This document shows, in pieces, positions 1 to 8,133 of a DNA stretch of 64,000 nucleotides. Made by a program: the position numbers and the translations under genes. The stretch is from positions 4,526,001-4,590,000 of the forward strand of contig NZ_CP088156.1 of the NCBI RefSeq assembly GCF_021088345.1, read 5' to 3'. The stretch is from Bradyrhizobium ontarionense (GTDB lineage Bacteria > Pseudomonadota > Alphaproteobacteria > Rhizobiales > Xanthobacteraceae). The notes beneath the pieces are model-generated. The model made no database searches. It saw only the letters and a list, made by a program, of their open reading frames with translations, and was not told where the DNA came from. The stretch's first letter is position 1, and the number at the start of each line of letters is the position of its first letter.

Positions 1-59
1 CCAAGAACAAGACGGCGACGGTTGCGACCGCTCTTGTCAACGGCGAGATCTCGATCTGA
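1..59 (+). CDS. LuxR-family quorum-sensing regulator, C-terminal end only (partial)
   Basis: Only the last 18 codons lie in the window, reading KNKTATVATALVNGEISI and then TGA at 57-59. This matches the end of the LuxR/FixJ helix-turn-helix domain, where the recognition helix is followed by an NKT-x-AV-x-A-L pattern. A luxI-family gene starts 82 bases downstream on the same strand, so this is most likely the cognate receptor, in the luxR-luxI order seen for bjaR/bjaI and braR/braI in Bradyrhizobium. Its ligand-binding domain lies outside the window. Confidence 0.72.
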   Translation, partial: KNKTATVATALVNGEISI

Positions 60-106
60 TCTGGCGTTTTTCCCACTGGATCAATCGAACCGCATCGGCA
101 ATCTGT

Positions 107-139
107 AAACCCCAAATTGATTCAGACGACCGGGGGTTT
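107..139 (+). promoter_or_regulatory. Inverted repeat ending just before the luxI start
   Basis: AAACCCC at 107-113 and GGGGTTT at 133-139 are perfect 7-base arms around a 19-base loop. The right arm covers the G-rich ribosome-binding site two bases before the ATG at 142. A folded mRNA would hide that site. It could also be part of a protein-binding dyad: a weaker TCTG..CAGA dyad (102-105/123-126) overlaps it. Whether either is a LuxR target is inference. Confidence 0.35.
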
Positions 140-141
140 CG

Positions 142-825
142 ATGCCTGAGATTCATGTCGTTCGAAAAGATAATCGCTCGCTGTATGAGAAATACTTCGA
201 TCCGTATTTTCGGCTGCGCCACGAGATCTACGTCAAGCAGCGCAAATGGATGGCGCTCGACCGGCCCGACGGGCGCGAGATCGACCAGTTCGACACAGAA
301 GATGCCGTCTATCTGTTCTGCATCGACAAGGGTCGGTTGATCGGTGCGATGCGCGCGGTGCCGACGGTGCTGCCGACGCTGATGAGCGACATCTTCCCCT
401 ATCTCAATCTCCGCGGCACCGTGCGACGTCCTGACGTCTACGAGCTGTCTCGCGTCTTCGTAATCCCGGAACGCCGCGGCGAGCATGCCGGTCCGCGGAT
501 CGACATGCTTCTGCTGACCGCGATCATGGAATACGGCATCTCGATCGGGCTCACCGGCTTCTCCATCGTGCTTGAAACCTGGTGGCTGCCGCGCTTCGAG
601 AAGTGCGGCTGGAAAGCGCGACCTCTAGGGGTTCCTCACATGATGGACGGGATGTCGGTGATGGCCGTTCTCGTTGATTGCGATGACACGACCTGGAAAT
701 CGCTGTGCACTCAGATCGGCCTGACGCGGCCGACGCTGACATGGCAAGGCCTCGAAGACGTCAGCCGCCAGGCCCTGCCGGAAATCTTTCTTCATCTGCC
801 ACCAGCCGTTCAGCCAGCACAATGA
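142..825 (+). CDS. Acyl-homoserine-lactone synthase, LuxI family (BjaI/BraI-like)
   Basis: Makes an N-acyl-homoserine lactone signal from S-adenosylmethionine and an activated acyl donor in the cytoplasm. At 227 aa it has normal family length. Conserved LuxI positions are visible: Arg26, Trp36, Asp48 and Asp51 (EIDQFD), Arg71, and Glu101/Arg104 in the YELSR motif. The usual Phe after the first Arg is Tyr30. The start is the ATG at 142, preceded by a GGGG-type ribosome site. Immediate linkage to a luxR tail and the lineage suggest the BjaI/BraI/RpaI group, whose studied members use acyl- or aryl-CoA (isovaleryl, cinnamoyl, p-coumaroyl) rather than acyl-ACP. I cannot tell the actual acyl group from sequence alone. 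The downstream acyl-CoA gene block makes the CoA origin of the substrate of interest. Confidence 0.9.
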   Translation: MPEIHVVRKDNRSLYEKYFDPYFRLRHEIYVKQRKWMALDRPDGREIDQFDTEDAVYLFCIDKGRLIGAMRAVPTVLPTLMSDIFPYLNLRGTVRRPDVYELSRVFVIPERRGEHAGPRIDMLLLTAIMEYGISIGLTGFSIVLETWWLPRFEKCGWKARPLGVPHMMDGMSVMAVLVDCDDTTWKSLCTQIGLTRPTLTWQGLEDVSRQALPEIFLHLPPAVQPAQ

Positions 826-946
826 GCTGCTCACGGTGCCGCGTCAGCCTCAGCTTGTGAAAAGCCTTCAGGAGGCGATGACCAAGGAGCGTCGCCTCAT
901 CCACCTCGAGGGCGCGCAGGCTGGGCGGCGTGTTCATGGAATCCAT
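761..946 (-). CDS. Small protein convergent with and overlapping the luxI end
   Basis: Encodes about 61 aa from ATG at 946 (a GTG at 955 and an ATG at 937 are alternatives). The protein is mostly charged helix, with a LLGHRLLKAFHKL stretch followed by LIVLAERLVAD. It resembles the short helical proteins common beside rhizobial regulators, although I do not recognise a named family. It overlaps the last 65 bases of luxI on the opposite strand, so its transcript would be antisense to the luxI 3' end. No strong ribosome-binding site is visible. It could be a shadow ORF; the helix-like, low-Arg composition is the main argument that it is real. Confidence 0.4.
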   Translation of the reverse strand: MDSMNTPPSLRALEVDEATLLGHRLLKAFHKLRLTRHREQLIVLAERLVADEERFPAGPGG

Positions 947-970
947 AGCTGACACTTCGGGTTTTGAACC

Positions 971-1138
971 GTGACTGAACCTTCAATCGAGAAGATCATC
1001 GAGCGCCTGCAATTCTGCATCGTCGACGCTCGGGCGATGCAACTCAAAATGTTAGAAAGGATTTTGTCAATATCATTGCTTGAAGCCCACGAGCTCAAGG
1101 AAAAATGCACGCCCAAGTCGACGAACAGCAGTCACTAA
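971..1138 (+). CDS. Small hypothetical protein (55 aa), GTG start
   Basis: Begins with GTG at 971 (MTEPSIEKIIERLQ...) and ends with TAA at 1136-1138. The sequence is a long amphipathic helix with regularly spaced Ile/Leu and charged residues. It has lower GC than its neighbours, which argues against a chance GC-rich ORF. It is divergent from the small gene at 761-946, about 25 bases away. No family is recognised, and the ribosome-binding site is weak. It is a candidate small protein only. Confidence 0.33.
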   Translation: MTEPSIEKIIERLQFCIVDARAMQLKMLERILSISLLEAHELKEKCTPKSTNSSH

Positions 1139-1410
1139 TGTTCCGCTGCTGAAGTTGGTGTCGAACGGCCGCACGTTAGGTTGCGAAGCCTTGTAACGAT
1201 GAGCACTGGCAAAATTTGATTGCAAACCTTTGATTCCAGGGCAGCTTTGAATGGAAGTCGATTTCGAATCGAACGTCGACTAATATGTCTGCGGAACTTC
1301 AACTCGCCGCATCAGCCCTGGCAAGTCGCTCCGCAATTCGCGCGGAAATGCGACGTGCCGACGCGCCGAGTTCTGCATAGCGGAACTCCTGTCGCGCCTG
1401 ATCGCCCGCA
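1139..1410. other. Intergenic, no supported gene
   Basis: Contains a short dyad (TCGATT-TCG-AATCGA near 1259-1273) and a 31-codon ORF at 1285-1380 on the plus strand that I cannot distinguish from chance. Confidence 0.4.
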
Positions 1411-2115
1411 CTACTCGTCCTTGAAACGCACGGTCTCCGCAATTGACGCCCGGCTGGTCCGATAGGAGTTGGCCTTGTGGCCCGGGTCGGGATAGCCGAA
1501 CGAAATGCCGCAGACGACCTTGCGGTCGTCACCAAGACCGAAATACGTTCGCACCACGTCGGAATGAAAGGCCAGCGCAGCCTGCGGTACCGTGGCGACG
1601 CCGAGCGCCTGTGCCGCCAGCATGAAGTTCGTCACGTAGCCACCGCAGTCGATCGCCCCATAGGTGCCGAGCGCCTCGTCACTGTGGATGATCGCGACAT
1701 GCGGTGCGCCGAAGAAGTTGTAGTTCTCCAAGGCCTGCATGGCGTAGCCAGCCTTGTCGCCCCGCGGAATCCCGAGCGCGCTGTAGAGCTGGAAGCCGCT
1801 CTCGCGCCGGCGTTCCAGATAGACGCCACGGTATTCCCGCGGAAAGGCGAAATCGCCTGACGGCGGCCGGCCGCTGGACGCGGCCTCGTACATGAGCTTC
1901 CTGAACGACTCGGTCGCCCCGCCCGACGTGATCTCGATCCGCCAGGGCTGACTGTTGCACCACGATGCGGTCTTCTGCGCCGCCGTCAGGATGCGCTCGA
2001 TGGTCGCGCGCGCGACCGGTTCGGACCGGAAGCTGCGGCAAGAGAAACGCGCGGCCATCAGGTCTTCGAGGATGGAGATGGGATCTTGCTCTGACTTCGG
2101 CGCTGCTGATGTCAT
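1411..2115 (-). CDS. Nitroreductase family FMN oxidoreductase
   Basis: A 234-aa flavoprotein of the NfsB/nitroreductase superfamily, expected to reduce nitro groups, quinones or enones with NAD(P)H as a homodimer. Visible family features are the FMN phosphate-binding start ARFSCRSFRSEPV (about residues 22-34), the AAQKTASWCNSQPW segment (about 45-58), and the C-terminal VVCGISFGYPDP motif. The ATG at 2115 has a GGAAGG site 5 bases upstream. It is the last gene of a minus-strand series of acyl-CoA enzymes and may reduce an enoyl or aromatic intermediate there. The substrate is unknown. Confidence 0.85.
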   Translation of the reverse strand: MTSAAPKSEQDPISILEDLMAARFSCRSFRSEPVARATIERILTAAQKTASWCNSQPWRIEITSGGATESFRKLMYEAASSGRPPSGDFAFPREYRGVYLERRRESGFQLYSALGIPRGDKAGYAMQALENYNFFGAPHVAIIHSDEALGTYGAIDCGGYVTNFMLAAQALGVATVPQAALAFHSDVVRTYFGLGDDRKVVCGISFGYPDPGHKANSYRTSRASIAETVRFKDE

Positions 2116-2190
2116 TACGACCTTCCGTACATTTCGACCTGGAGGCGCTTACGTTGCGCTCGCCGTCCACATTCGTCATTCCGGGGGCAA

Positions 2191-3438
2191 TTAGCTCCGC
2201 CCCTTCGTCGGCACCTTGTTGAACGGCACGTCCTTGTCGACCCGGATGTCACCGGGCAGGCCGAGCACGCGCTCGGCGATGATGTTGCGCAGGATCTCGT
2301 CGGTACCGCCGGCAATGCGCATCGAGGGCGAGGTCAACAACATCTGCTGGAACTGGCCCTGACTCACCTCCTCGTCGGCACCGGCAAGGACGCCGGCACC
2401 GCCTTCGAGATCCATCGCATAGGTCGCGATGTCCTGCAGCATAGTGCCGGCGACGAGCTTGCCGATCGAGTTTTCCGGTCCCGGACGCTCGCCCTTGGAC
2501 AGCGCCGAGATCGCACGATAGCTCGTGTATTTGAGTCCGCTCGCCTTCACCGCCCATGATGCGAGCTTCGAGCGCGTCGCCCGATCGTCGATCGCAAGCC
2601 CGTTCTCGGTCATCAGGTTGGCGCAGAACTCGAACATCTCCGGAAAGCCGGTGGCGAGCCGCGCGCCGATCGACATGCGCTCGTTCATCAAGGTCGTCAG
2701 CGACACGTTCCAGCCGTCGCCGACCGCGCCGAGGCGTTGGGACTCTGGAATCACCACGTCGGTGAAATAGACCTCGTTGAACTCCTGCATGCCGTTGGCC
2801 TGCCTGATCGGGCGGACCTCGACCCCCTTGCTCTTCATGTCCAGGAAGAACATCGTCAGCCCCTTGTGCTTGGGCACGTTGGGATCGGTGCGCGTGATCA
2901 AGAGGCCGTAGTCCGAGTAATGCGCGCCCGACGTCCAGATCTTCTGGCCGTTGATGACCCATTCGCCGCCGCGCCTCTCGGCGCGAGTGCGCAGGCCGGC
3001 AACGTCGGAGCCGCCGGCGGGCTCGGAGAACAGCTGACACCAGATCTCCTCGCCGGAGGCGAGCTTGGGCAGATAGCGCCGCTTGTGCGCCTCGCTGCCA
3101 TAGGCCATCACGGTCGGCCCGCACATGCCCTCGCCGATCTGGAACGGCTGCGTCAGCTTGCCATAGACGCCCTCCTCCTGCTGCCAGATCACCCGCTCGA
3201 TCGGCGTGGCGCCGCGGCCGCCATACTCCTTCGGCCAGTGCAGGCAGGCCCAGCCGGCGCCGGACTTCTTCTTCTGCCAGGCCTTGCCGACCTCGACGAT
3301 GTCGGCATGCTTGAGCCGGATACGCCCGAGCGAGGAGCTCGCCAGCTCCGCCTCCAGCTCCTTCGGCGCATGGGCCGCGACCCAGGCGCGCGCGGTCTGG
3401 CGAAAGGCGGCTTCCTGCGGGGTGTCGTCGAAGTTCAT
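2191..3438 (-). CDS. Acyl-CoA dehydrogenase, paralog A of a tandem pair
   Basis: A 415-aa FAD-dependent acyl-CoA dehydrogenase that would introduce a trans-2,3 double bond. It has the family motifs CQLFSEPAGGSD, VINGQKIWTSGAHYSDYG and a C-terminal GGTDEILRNIIAERVLGLPGD. The classical catalytic Glu in the EGTNEI motif is not present: this copy reads IAGGTDEI. The base may therefore lie elsewhere, as in isovaleryl/long-chain types, or in a partner subunit. The ATG at 3438 (MNFDDTPQEA) is chosen over an upstream start at 3450 because the neighbouring paralog starts identically. Its neighbour at 3571-4815 is a close duplicate. With the 375-aa protein at 4937-6064 it may form a two-subunit enzyme like PimC/PimD (inference). 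Confidence 0.9.
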   Translation of the reverse strand: MNFDDTPQEAAFRQTARAWVAAHAPKELEAELASSSLGRIRLKHADIVEVGKAWQKKKSGAGWACLHWPKEYGGRGATPIERVIWQQEEGVYGKLTQPFQIGEGMCGPTVMAYGSEAHKRRYLPKLASGEEIWCQLFSEPAGGSDVAGLRTRAERRGGEWVINGQKIWTSGAHYSDYGLLITRTDPNVPKHKGLTMFFLDMKSKGVEVRPIRQANGMQEFNEVYFTDVVIPESQRLGAVGDGWNVSLTTLMNERMSIGARLATGFPEMFEFCANLMTENGLAIDDRATRSKLASWAVKASGLKYTSYRAISALSKGERPGPENSIGKLVAGTMLQDIATYAMDLEGGAGVLAGADEEVSQGQFQQMLLTSPSMRIAGGTDEILRNIIAERVLGLPGDIRVDKDVPFNKVPTKGRS

Positions 3439-3481
3439 GGTCAACCTCAATTTAGTGGCAAAGATCGAGAGGCAATCTCCG

Positions 3482-3566
3482 CGTCATTGCGAGCGAAGCG
3501 AAGCAATCCAGGAGCCGCACGCAAAGAGCTGGATTGCTTCGTCGCCTTCGGCTCCTCGCAATGACG
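3482..3566. repeat. REP-like palindrome, family A (CGTCATTGCGAG...CTCGCAATGACG)
   Basis: Large imperfect inverted repeat between the two tandem dehydrogenase genes. Outer arms are CGTCATTGCGAG/CTCGCAATGACG and inner arms AAGCAATCCA/TGGATTGCTT. Other members lie at 19725, 20517, 25781 and 44678. Confidence 0.85.
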
Positions 3567-3570
3567 ATAA

Positions 3571-4815
3571 CTACGCGCGTCCCTTCGTCGGCACCTGATT
3601 GAACGGCACGTCCTTGTCGACTCTGACATCGCCGGGCAGGCCGAGCACGCGTTCGGCGATGATGTTGCGCATGATCTCGTCGGTGCCGCCTTCGACGCGG
3701 GTGCCCGGCGCACGCAGCAACATCGCCTGGAATTTGCCGGCAAGCTCGGCCTCCGGGCCGCTCAGCACACCTGCCGCGCCCTGCAGATCGAGCGCGTAAG
3801 CTGCGACGTCCTGGATCATCGGCGCGGCGACCAGTTTGCCGATCGAGTTCTCGGGTCCCGGCCGCTCGCCCTTCGACAGCGCCGAGATGGCGCGCAGGCT
3901 GGTGTATTTGAGCCCGCTCGCTCTGACCGCCCAATGTGCGAGCTTCGAGCGCACATTGCGGTCCTCGATCGCGGGACGATCGTCCAGCATCAGGTTGGAG
4001 CAGAACGCGAACAGCTCCGGAACGCCCGTGGCGACGCCGGCGCCAATCGACATGCGCTCGTTCATCAAGGTGGTGAGCGCGACGTTCCAGCCGTCATTGA
4101 CGGCGCCCAGCCGCTGCGAATCCGGAATCACCACGTCAGTGAAGTAGACCTCGTTGAAGTCCGAATGACCGCTCGCCTGCTTGATCGGACGCACCTCGAC
4201 ACCCGGGCTCTTCATGTCCAGGAAGAACATGGTGAGCCCCTTATGCTTCGGGACGGTCGGATCGGTGCGCGTCAGCAGGATGCCGTAGTCGGAATAATGC
4301 GCGCCCGAGGTCCAGATCTTCTGGCCGTTGATCACCCATTCGTCGCCGCGCTTCTCGGCACGGGTGCGCAAGCCGGCCACGTCGGAGCCGCCCGCTGGCT
4401 CGGAGAACAGCTGGCACCAGACCTTCTCGCCCGAGGCGAGCGGCGGCAGATACTGCCGCTTATGCTCCTCCGAGGCGTAGGCCATCATGGTCGGACCGCA
4501 CATGCCGTGGCCGATGATGAACAGACCGGAGAGCTTGCCGAATGGCCCCTCCTCCTGCTGCCAGATCACGCGCTCGATCGGCGAGGCGCCGCGACCGCCA
4601 TAGTCCTTTGGCCAGTGCAGGCAGGCCCAGCCGGCGTCCGCCTTCTTCTTCTGCCAGGCCTTGGCGACGTCGAGGATGTCGGCGTTCTTCAGCGCGATGC
4701 GGCCGAGCGAGGACGCGCGCAGCTCGTCCTCATACTGCTTCGGCGCGTTGGCGACGATCCAGGCGCGGGCCTCAGCGCGAAACACGGCCTCCTGCGGAGT
4801 GTCATCGAAGTTCAT
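3571..4815 (-). CDS. Acyl-CoA dehydrogenase, paralog B of a tandem pair
   Basis: A 414-aa acyl-CoA dehydrogenase, strongly similar along its whole length to the gene at 2191-3438, including the ends (MNFDDTPQEA and VPTKGR). The FAD/substrate motifs CQLFSEPAGGSD and INGQKIWTSGAHYSDYG are present. Its C-terminal motif reads VEGGTDEI, where paralog A has IAGGTDEI, so the copies differ beside the active-site loop. The ATG at 4815 has an AGAGG site upstream; the open frame extends further but lacks family similarity. A tandem duplication that diverged in substrate is the simplest reading. It sits between two palindromic repeats. Confidence 0.9.
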   Translation of the reverse strand: MNFDDTPQEAVFRAEARAWIVANAPKQYEDELRASSLGRIALKNADILDVAKAWQKKKADAGWACLHWPKDYGGRGASPIERVIWQQEEGPFGKLSGLFIIGHGMCGPTMMAYASEEHKRQYLPPLASGEKVWCQLFSEPAGGSDVAGLRTRAEKRGDEWVINGQKIWTSGAHYSDYGILLTRTDPTVPKHKGLTMFFLDMKSPGVEVRPIKQASGHSDFNEVYFTDVVIPDSQRLGAVNDGWNVALTTLMNERMSIGAGVATGVPELFAFCSNLMLDDRPAIEDRNVRSKLAHWAVRASGLKYTSLRAISALSKGERPGPENSIGKLVAAPMIQDVAAYALDLQGAAGVLSGPEAELAGKFQAMLLRAPGTRVEGGTDEIMRNIIAERVLGLPGDVRVDKDVPFNQVPTKGRA

Positions 4816-4832
4816 CGGCAAGCCTCTGCTGT

Positions 4833-4921
4833 CGTAGGGTGGGCAAAGGCGCAACGCGCCGTGCCCACCAATCCAATCCTCGCCCGCAGTTGGTGGGCAC
4901 ACTTCGCTTTGCCACCCTACG
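4833..4921. repeat. Palindromic repeat, family C (CGTAGGGTGGGCAAAGGCGC...)
   Basis: Inverted repeat with outer arms CGTAGGGTGGGCAAAG and CTTTGCCACCCTACG and inner arms GTGCCCACCAA/TTGGTGGGCAC. A second member lies at 44816-44912. Confidence 0.85.
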
Positions 4922-4936
4922 GATTCTCGCGTTGAC

Positions 4937-6064
4937 TCACGCCGCATTGCGCTTGCGCATGCGGTCGATCAGCTGGTCTTCCCAATAGGACAGGCTGCCG
5001 AGGCCGAGCGCGAGCGCATTGGCGCGACGGTAGTACATGTGGCAGTCGAACTCCCAGGTGAAGCCCATGCCGCCATGGACCTGGATGTTGTTCTTGGCGC
5101 AATGCTGATAGGCCTGCGTCGCGCTGATGCGCGCCGACGCCGCGGCCTCCGGCAACTCAGGCGCATTGGTCGAGAGCGCCCAGGCACCGTAGTAGCAATT
5201 GGAGCGCGCCAGCGTAGCAGAGACATACATGTCGGCGAGGATGTGCTTGACCGCCTGGAACGAGCCGATCGGCCGGCCGAAGGCGATACGATCCAGCGCG
5301 TAGTCACGGCCCATCTCCAGTGCGCGATCCGAGCCGCCGACCTGCTCGAACGCGGTCAGCACCGCGGCGCGGTCGAGCACCTCCGTGATGATGCTCCAGC
5401 CTTCGCCGGCGGCGCCCAGCGGCTCCGCCTTGCAGTTCGTGAAGGTGAGCTCGGCCTGGCCGCGCGTCGGATCGAGATTGGTCAGCGCCTTGGCCTCGAT
5501 GCCGCCGGCCTTCACGTCGACCAGGAACAGCGAGATATCGCTGTCGCGGCCGGTCGAGGCGGTGCGCGCGGCGACGATGATGAGATCAGCGATGGCGCCG
5601 TCGGCGACCGGCTTCTTGACGCCGTTGAGCACGCCGTTGACGGCTTCCAGCTTGATCGCCTTCGGCGACGGATTGCCGGTACCCTCGAACAGCGCCAAAG
5701 TGCCGATCGCTTCGCCGCTCGCGATCTTCGGCAGCCAGGCTTGCTTCTGCGCGTCGCTGCCGGCCAGCATCAGGGCTTCCGCGGCGAGATAGACCGTGGA
5801 CGAGAACGGCACCGGCGCCAGCGCGCGGCCGACCTCCTCGGCGATGACGCAGAGCTCGAGATGGCCAGCACCTGCGCCACCATACTCCTCCGGAATCGCG
5901 ACGCCGAGAAAACCCATCTCGGCAAAGCCCTTCCACAGCGCGCGGTCATACGGCTCGTTGCCGTCGAGCACGACGCGCACCGCCTTGGGCGGGCACTTCT
6001 CGGCGAGGAATTTCCGCGCCTGATCCCGCAGCTGCTTCTGGTCGTCGGAGAAATCGAAGTTCAT
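4937..6064 (-). CDS. Acyl-CoA dehydrogenase, smaller-subunit type
   Basis: A 375-aa acyl-CoA dehydrogenase family protein that differs clearly from the tandem pair downstream. The N-terminus MNFDFSDDQKQLRDQARKF and the IPEEYGGAGAG motif are typical. The middle domain lacks the usual MTEP.AGSD motif and reads ALFEGTGNPSP instead. The QVHGGMGFTWEFD motif near the C-terminus is kept. Loss of the flavin-domain motif is typical of the second subunit of heteromeric acyl-CoA dehydrogenases such as PimD or actinobacterial steroid FadE pairs. Pairing with one or both paralogs at 2191-4815 is therefore plausible (inference). The start at 6064 is the only well-placed ATG. Confidence 0.87.
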   Translation of the reverse strand: MNFDFSDDQKQLRDQARKFLAEKCPPKAVRVVLDGNEPYDRALWKGFAEMGFLGVAIPEEYGGAGAGHLELCVIAEEVGRALAPVPFSSTVYLAAEALMLAGSDAQKQAWLPKIASGEAIGTLALFEGTGNPSPKAIKLEAVNGVLNGVKKPVADGAIADLIIVAARTASTGRDSDISLFLVDVKAGGIEAKALTNLDPTRGQAELTFTNCKAEPLGAAGEGWSIITEVLDRAAVLTAFEQVGGSDRALEMGRDYALDRIAFGRPIGSFQAVKHILADMYVSATLARSNCYYGAWALSTNAPELPEAAASARISATQAYQHCAKNNIQVHGGMGFTWEFDCHMYYRRANALALGLGSLSYWEDQLIDRMRKRNAA

Positions 6065-6102
6065 GGGATGTCACTCGCGTTGGAAATTCGAAGAAATGTC
6101 TC

Positions 6103-6202
6103 CGTCATTCCAGGGCGCGCGGAGCGCGAGCCCGGAATCCATACGCCCGATCGGGGTTATGGATTCCGGGCCTGCGTGCTTCGCACGCATCCCGGAATGA
6201 CG
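6103..6202. repeat. Palindromic repeat, family B variant (CGTCATTCC...GGAATGACG)
   Basis: Inverted repeat with outer CGTCATTCC/GGAATGACG arms and inner CCCGGAATCCATA/TATGGATTCCGGG arms, located in the gap upstream of the 4937-6064 gene. Confidence 0.8.
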
Positions 6203-6223
6203 AGTGGAGAGAGTGGGGCATCA

Positions 6224-8092
6224 TCACAGCACGATCACCTCGCTGTCCGGCTCGGCCGCGTAGAGCCGCGCGACCAGCGCAGCGCGGCGCTCGAGTCCGG
6301 CGCGCTGGTTGATGTAGCCCTTGTCGGTCAGCTCGTGGCCGTCGATCGAGGGCGGCTCGACCATCAGCATCGCGCGGCCGATTCGTCGGCTGGTCGCGCC
6401 CTCGCACTCTTTGTTGTGCGCCTCGAGACCGCGGCGGACGCAGTCGATCACGGCAGGATGTTTGACGACATCCTCGAACGTCGCTTGGGGATTGCCGACC
6501 AGCTGGCGGCAGGCGTGCAGATTGGGCCATGCCAGCAGGCCGACATAATCGCGGTCCTGCCCGGTCACCAGCGCATCGTGAATCGCCGGCGTCGCAGCCG
6601 CGATGGCATCGGTGCGCAGCGAGCCGACATGCACGAAGGTGCCGGTGGTCAGCTTGAAGTCCTCGACCACGCGGCCCGCAAAGATGATGCCCTGGACCGG
6701 ATCGGCGGGATCAACGAAGATCCCGGCATCGCCGATGCAGTAGAAGCCCTCCTCGTCGAAGGCCTTCTTCGTCAGCTCCGGCTGGCCGAAATAGCCGGGC
6801 ATCACGTTGATGCCGCGCAGGCGCAGCTCATATTTGTCGCCTGTCGGCACCATCTTCAATTCGACGCCCGGAAATGGCAGGCCGATCAGGCCGACACGCT
6901 CCGTATTCCAATAGGTGCCGGTCGAGGTCGGCGCCGTCTCGGTCGAGCCCCAGCCGGTGTAGAACACGATGCGCTCGCCGGTCGTCTTCACTGCAAGCGC
7001 CTGCATCCGCTCGTAGAGATCGTCCGGCAGCCGCGCGCCGCCATAGGCCATGATGCCGAGATCCCTGAAGAAGCTGCGGCACAGCGCGTCGTCCTTCTCC
7101 ATGGCGGCAGCCAGCGCGGCATATCCCGCAGGAACGTTGGCGTAGTAGGTCGGCGACACCTCGCGCAGGTTCCGGATCGTCTCCTCGAACATGCCCGGCA
7201 TCGGCCGGCCATCGTCGATGTAGAGCGTGCCGCCCTCGATCAGCAGCGGATTGAACAGCGCATTGCCGCCCATGGTGTGGTTCCACGGCATCCAGTCGAG
7301 CACCGTGGAAATCGGTGCATCCGGCCCCCGCGGCCGCGTCTGCATCATCATCGCCGCATTGGCGCACATCATCGCTTGCGTGTTGATGACGGCCTTGGGC
7401 ATGCCGGTCGAGCCGGAGGTGAACAGCAGCTTGCCGACCGTCTCCGGCGTGATCCGCGCGATCGACGCCTCGACCTCGCTGGTCACGGGCGTCGCGGCGA
7501 GATCGGCGAAGCTGGTGCTCGCGATGCCCTCGCACGGACGCGCGACGTGGATCACGGTGACGCCGTCGAGATCGAGCGCCTGCAGCGCCTTCTCGAAGGT
7601 CGGACCGTCCTGCACCATGACGACGGCGGGCTTCACCAGCCCGAACAGATATTTGAGCTTGAGGTGATCGTGGCTCATCAGCGAATAGGCCGGCGACACG
7701 GGCGCCGCCGGCAGCCGCGCCTGCATCGCCGCCAGGGTGAGGAGCGCATGCTCGATCGAATTGCCGGAGAGGATCGCGACGGGGCGACCGCCGAGATCGA
7801 GATTGAGAAGCCCTTGCGTCAGCCCGTCGACGGTGCGTTTGGCCTCGGCATAGGACACCTTGCGCCATTGCCGCTCGGGACCGCTGCGTTGCGCGAGCCA
7901 GGTCCGCGTCGGCGCCTCCGTCGCCCATCGGGCGAGCGGCGCCGCGAGATGAGCCTCGAAGGCCTGCAGCGGAATGCGCGACTTGATAATGACGACGCCG
8001 TCATCGCGACGTTCGACGTCGATGTCACGCGCCAGCCAATTGACCTTGCGGAACGCTGGCTTCTCCAGCACCTTCGCGGCCGTCCCGTCCAT
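6224..8092 (-). CDS. Feruloyl-CoA synthetase-like AMP-forming aryl-CoA ligase
   Basis: A 622-aa member of the acyl-adenylate-forming family, closest in layout to feruloyl-CoA synthetases, which activate ferulate, coumarate or related phenylpropanoids with ATP and CoA. The P-loop motif LLFTSGSTGMPK is at about 222-233. The WGSTETAPTSTG adenine motif follows in the 370s, and the GDAGIFVDPADPVQG hinge-region motif near 450. The C-terminal domain is long, as in FCS enzymes. It sits upstream of the acyl-CoA dehydrogenases and downstream of a crotonase and an SDR on the same strand, so it is the probable entry step of a side-chain beta-oxidation route. The aromatic substrate is inferred from family only. 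An aryl-CoA product would also suit the nearby luxI-type synthase. Confidence 0.85.
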   Translation of the reverse strand: MDGTAAKVLEKPAFRKVNWLARDIDVERRDDGVVIIKSRIPLQAFEAHLAAPLARWATEAPTRTWLAQRSGPERQWRKVSYAEAKRTVDGLTQGLLNLDLGGRPVAILSGNSIEHALLTLAAMQARLPAAPVSPAYSLMSHDHLKLKYLFGLVKPAVVMVQDGPTFEKALQALDLDGVTVIHVARPCEGIASTSFADLAATPVTSEVEASIARITPETVGKLLFTSGSTGMPKAVINTQAMMCANAAMMMQTRPRGPDAPISTVLDWMPWNHTMGGNALFNPLLIEGGTLYIDDGRPMPGMFEETIRNLREVSPTYYANVPAGYAALAAAMEKDDALCRSFFRDLGIMAYGGARLPDDLYERMQALAVKTTGERIVFYTGWGSTETAPTSTGTYWNTERVGLIGLPFPGVELKMVPTGDKYELRLRGINVMPGYFGQPELTKKAFDEEGFYCIGDAGIFVDPADPVQGIIFAGRVVEDFKLTTGTFVHVGSLRTDAIAAATPAIHDALVTGQDRDYVGLLAWPNLHACRQLVGNPQATFEDVVKHPAVIDCVRRGLEAHNKECEGATSRRIGRAMLMVEPPSIDGHELTDKGYINQRAGLERRAALVARLYAAEPDSEVIVL

Positions 8093-8133
8093 TTTGCGTC
8101 TCCCGAAATATCGTCCTTTGCGGATCTTGATAT

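Noticed and set aside
103..125. CTG...CAG pattern as a lux box before luxI
   Set aside because: The spacing is 17 bases instead of about 10 in known lux boxes, and only the outer triplets match, so it cannot be called one.
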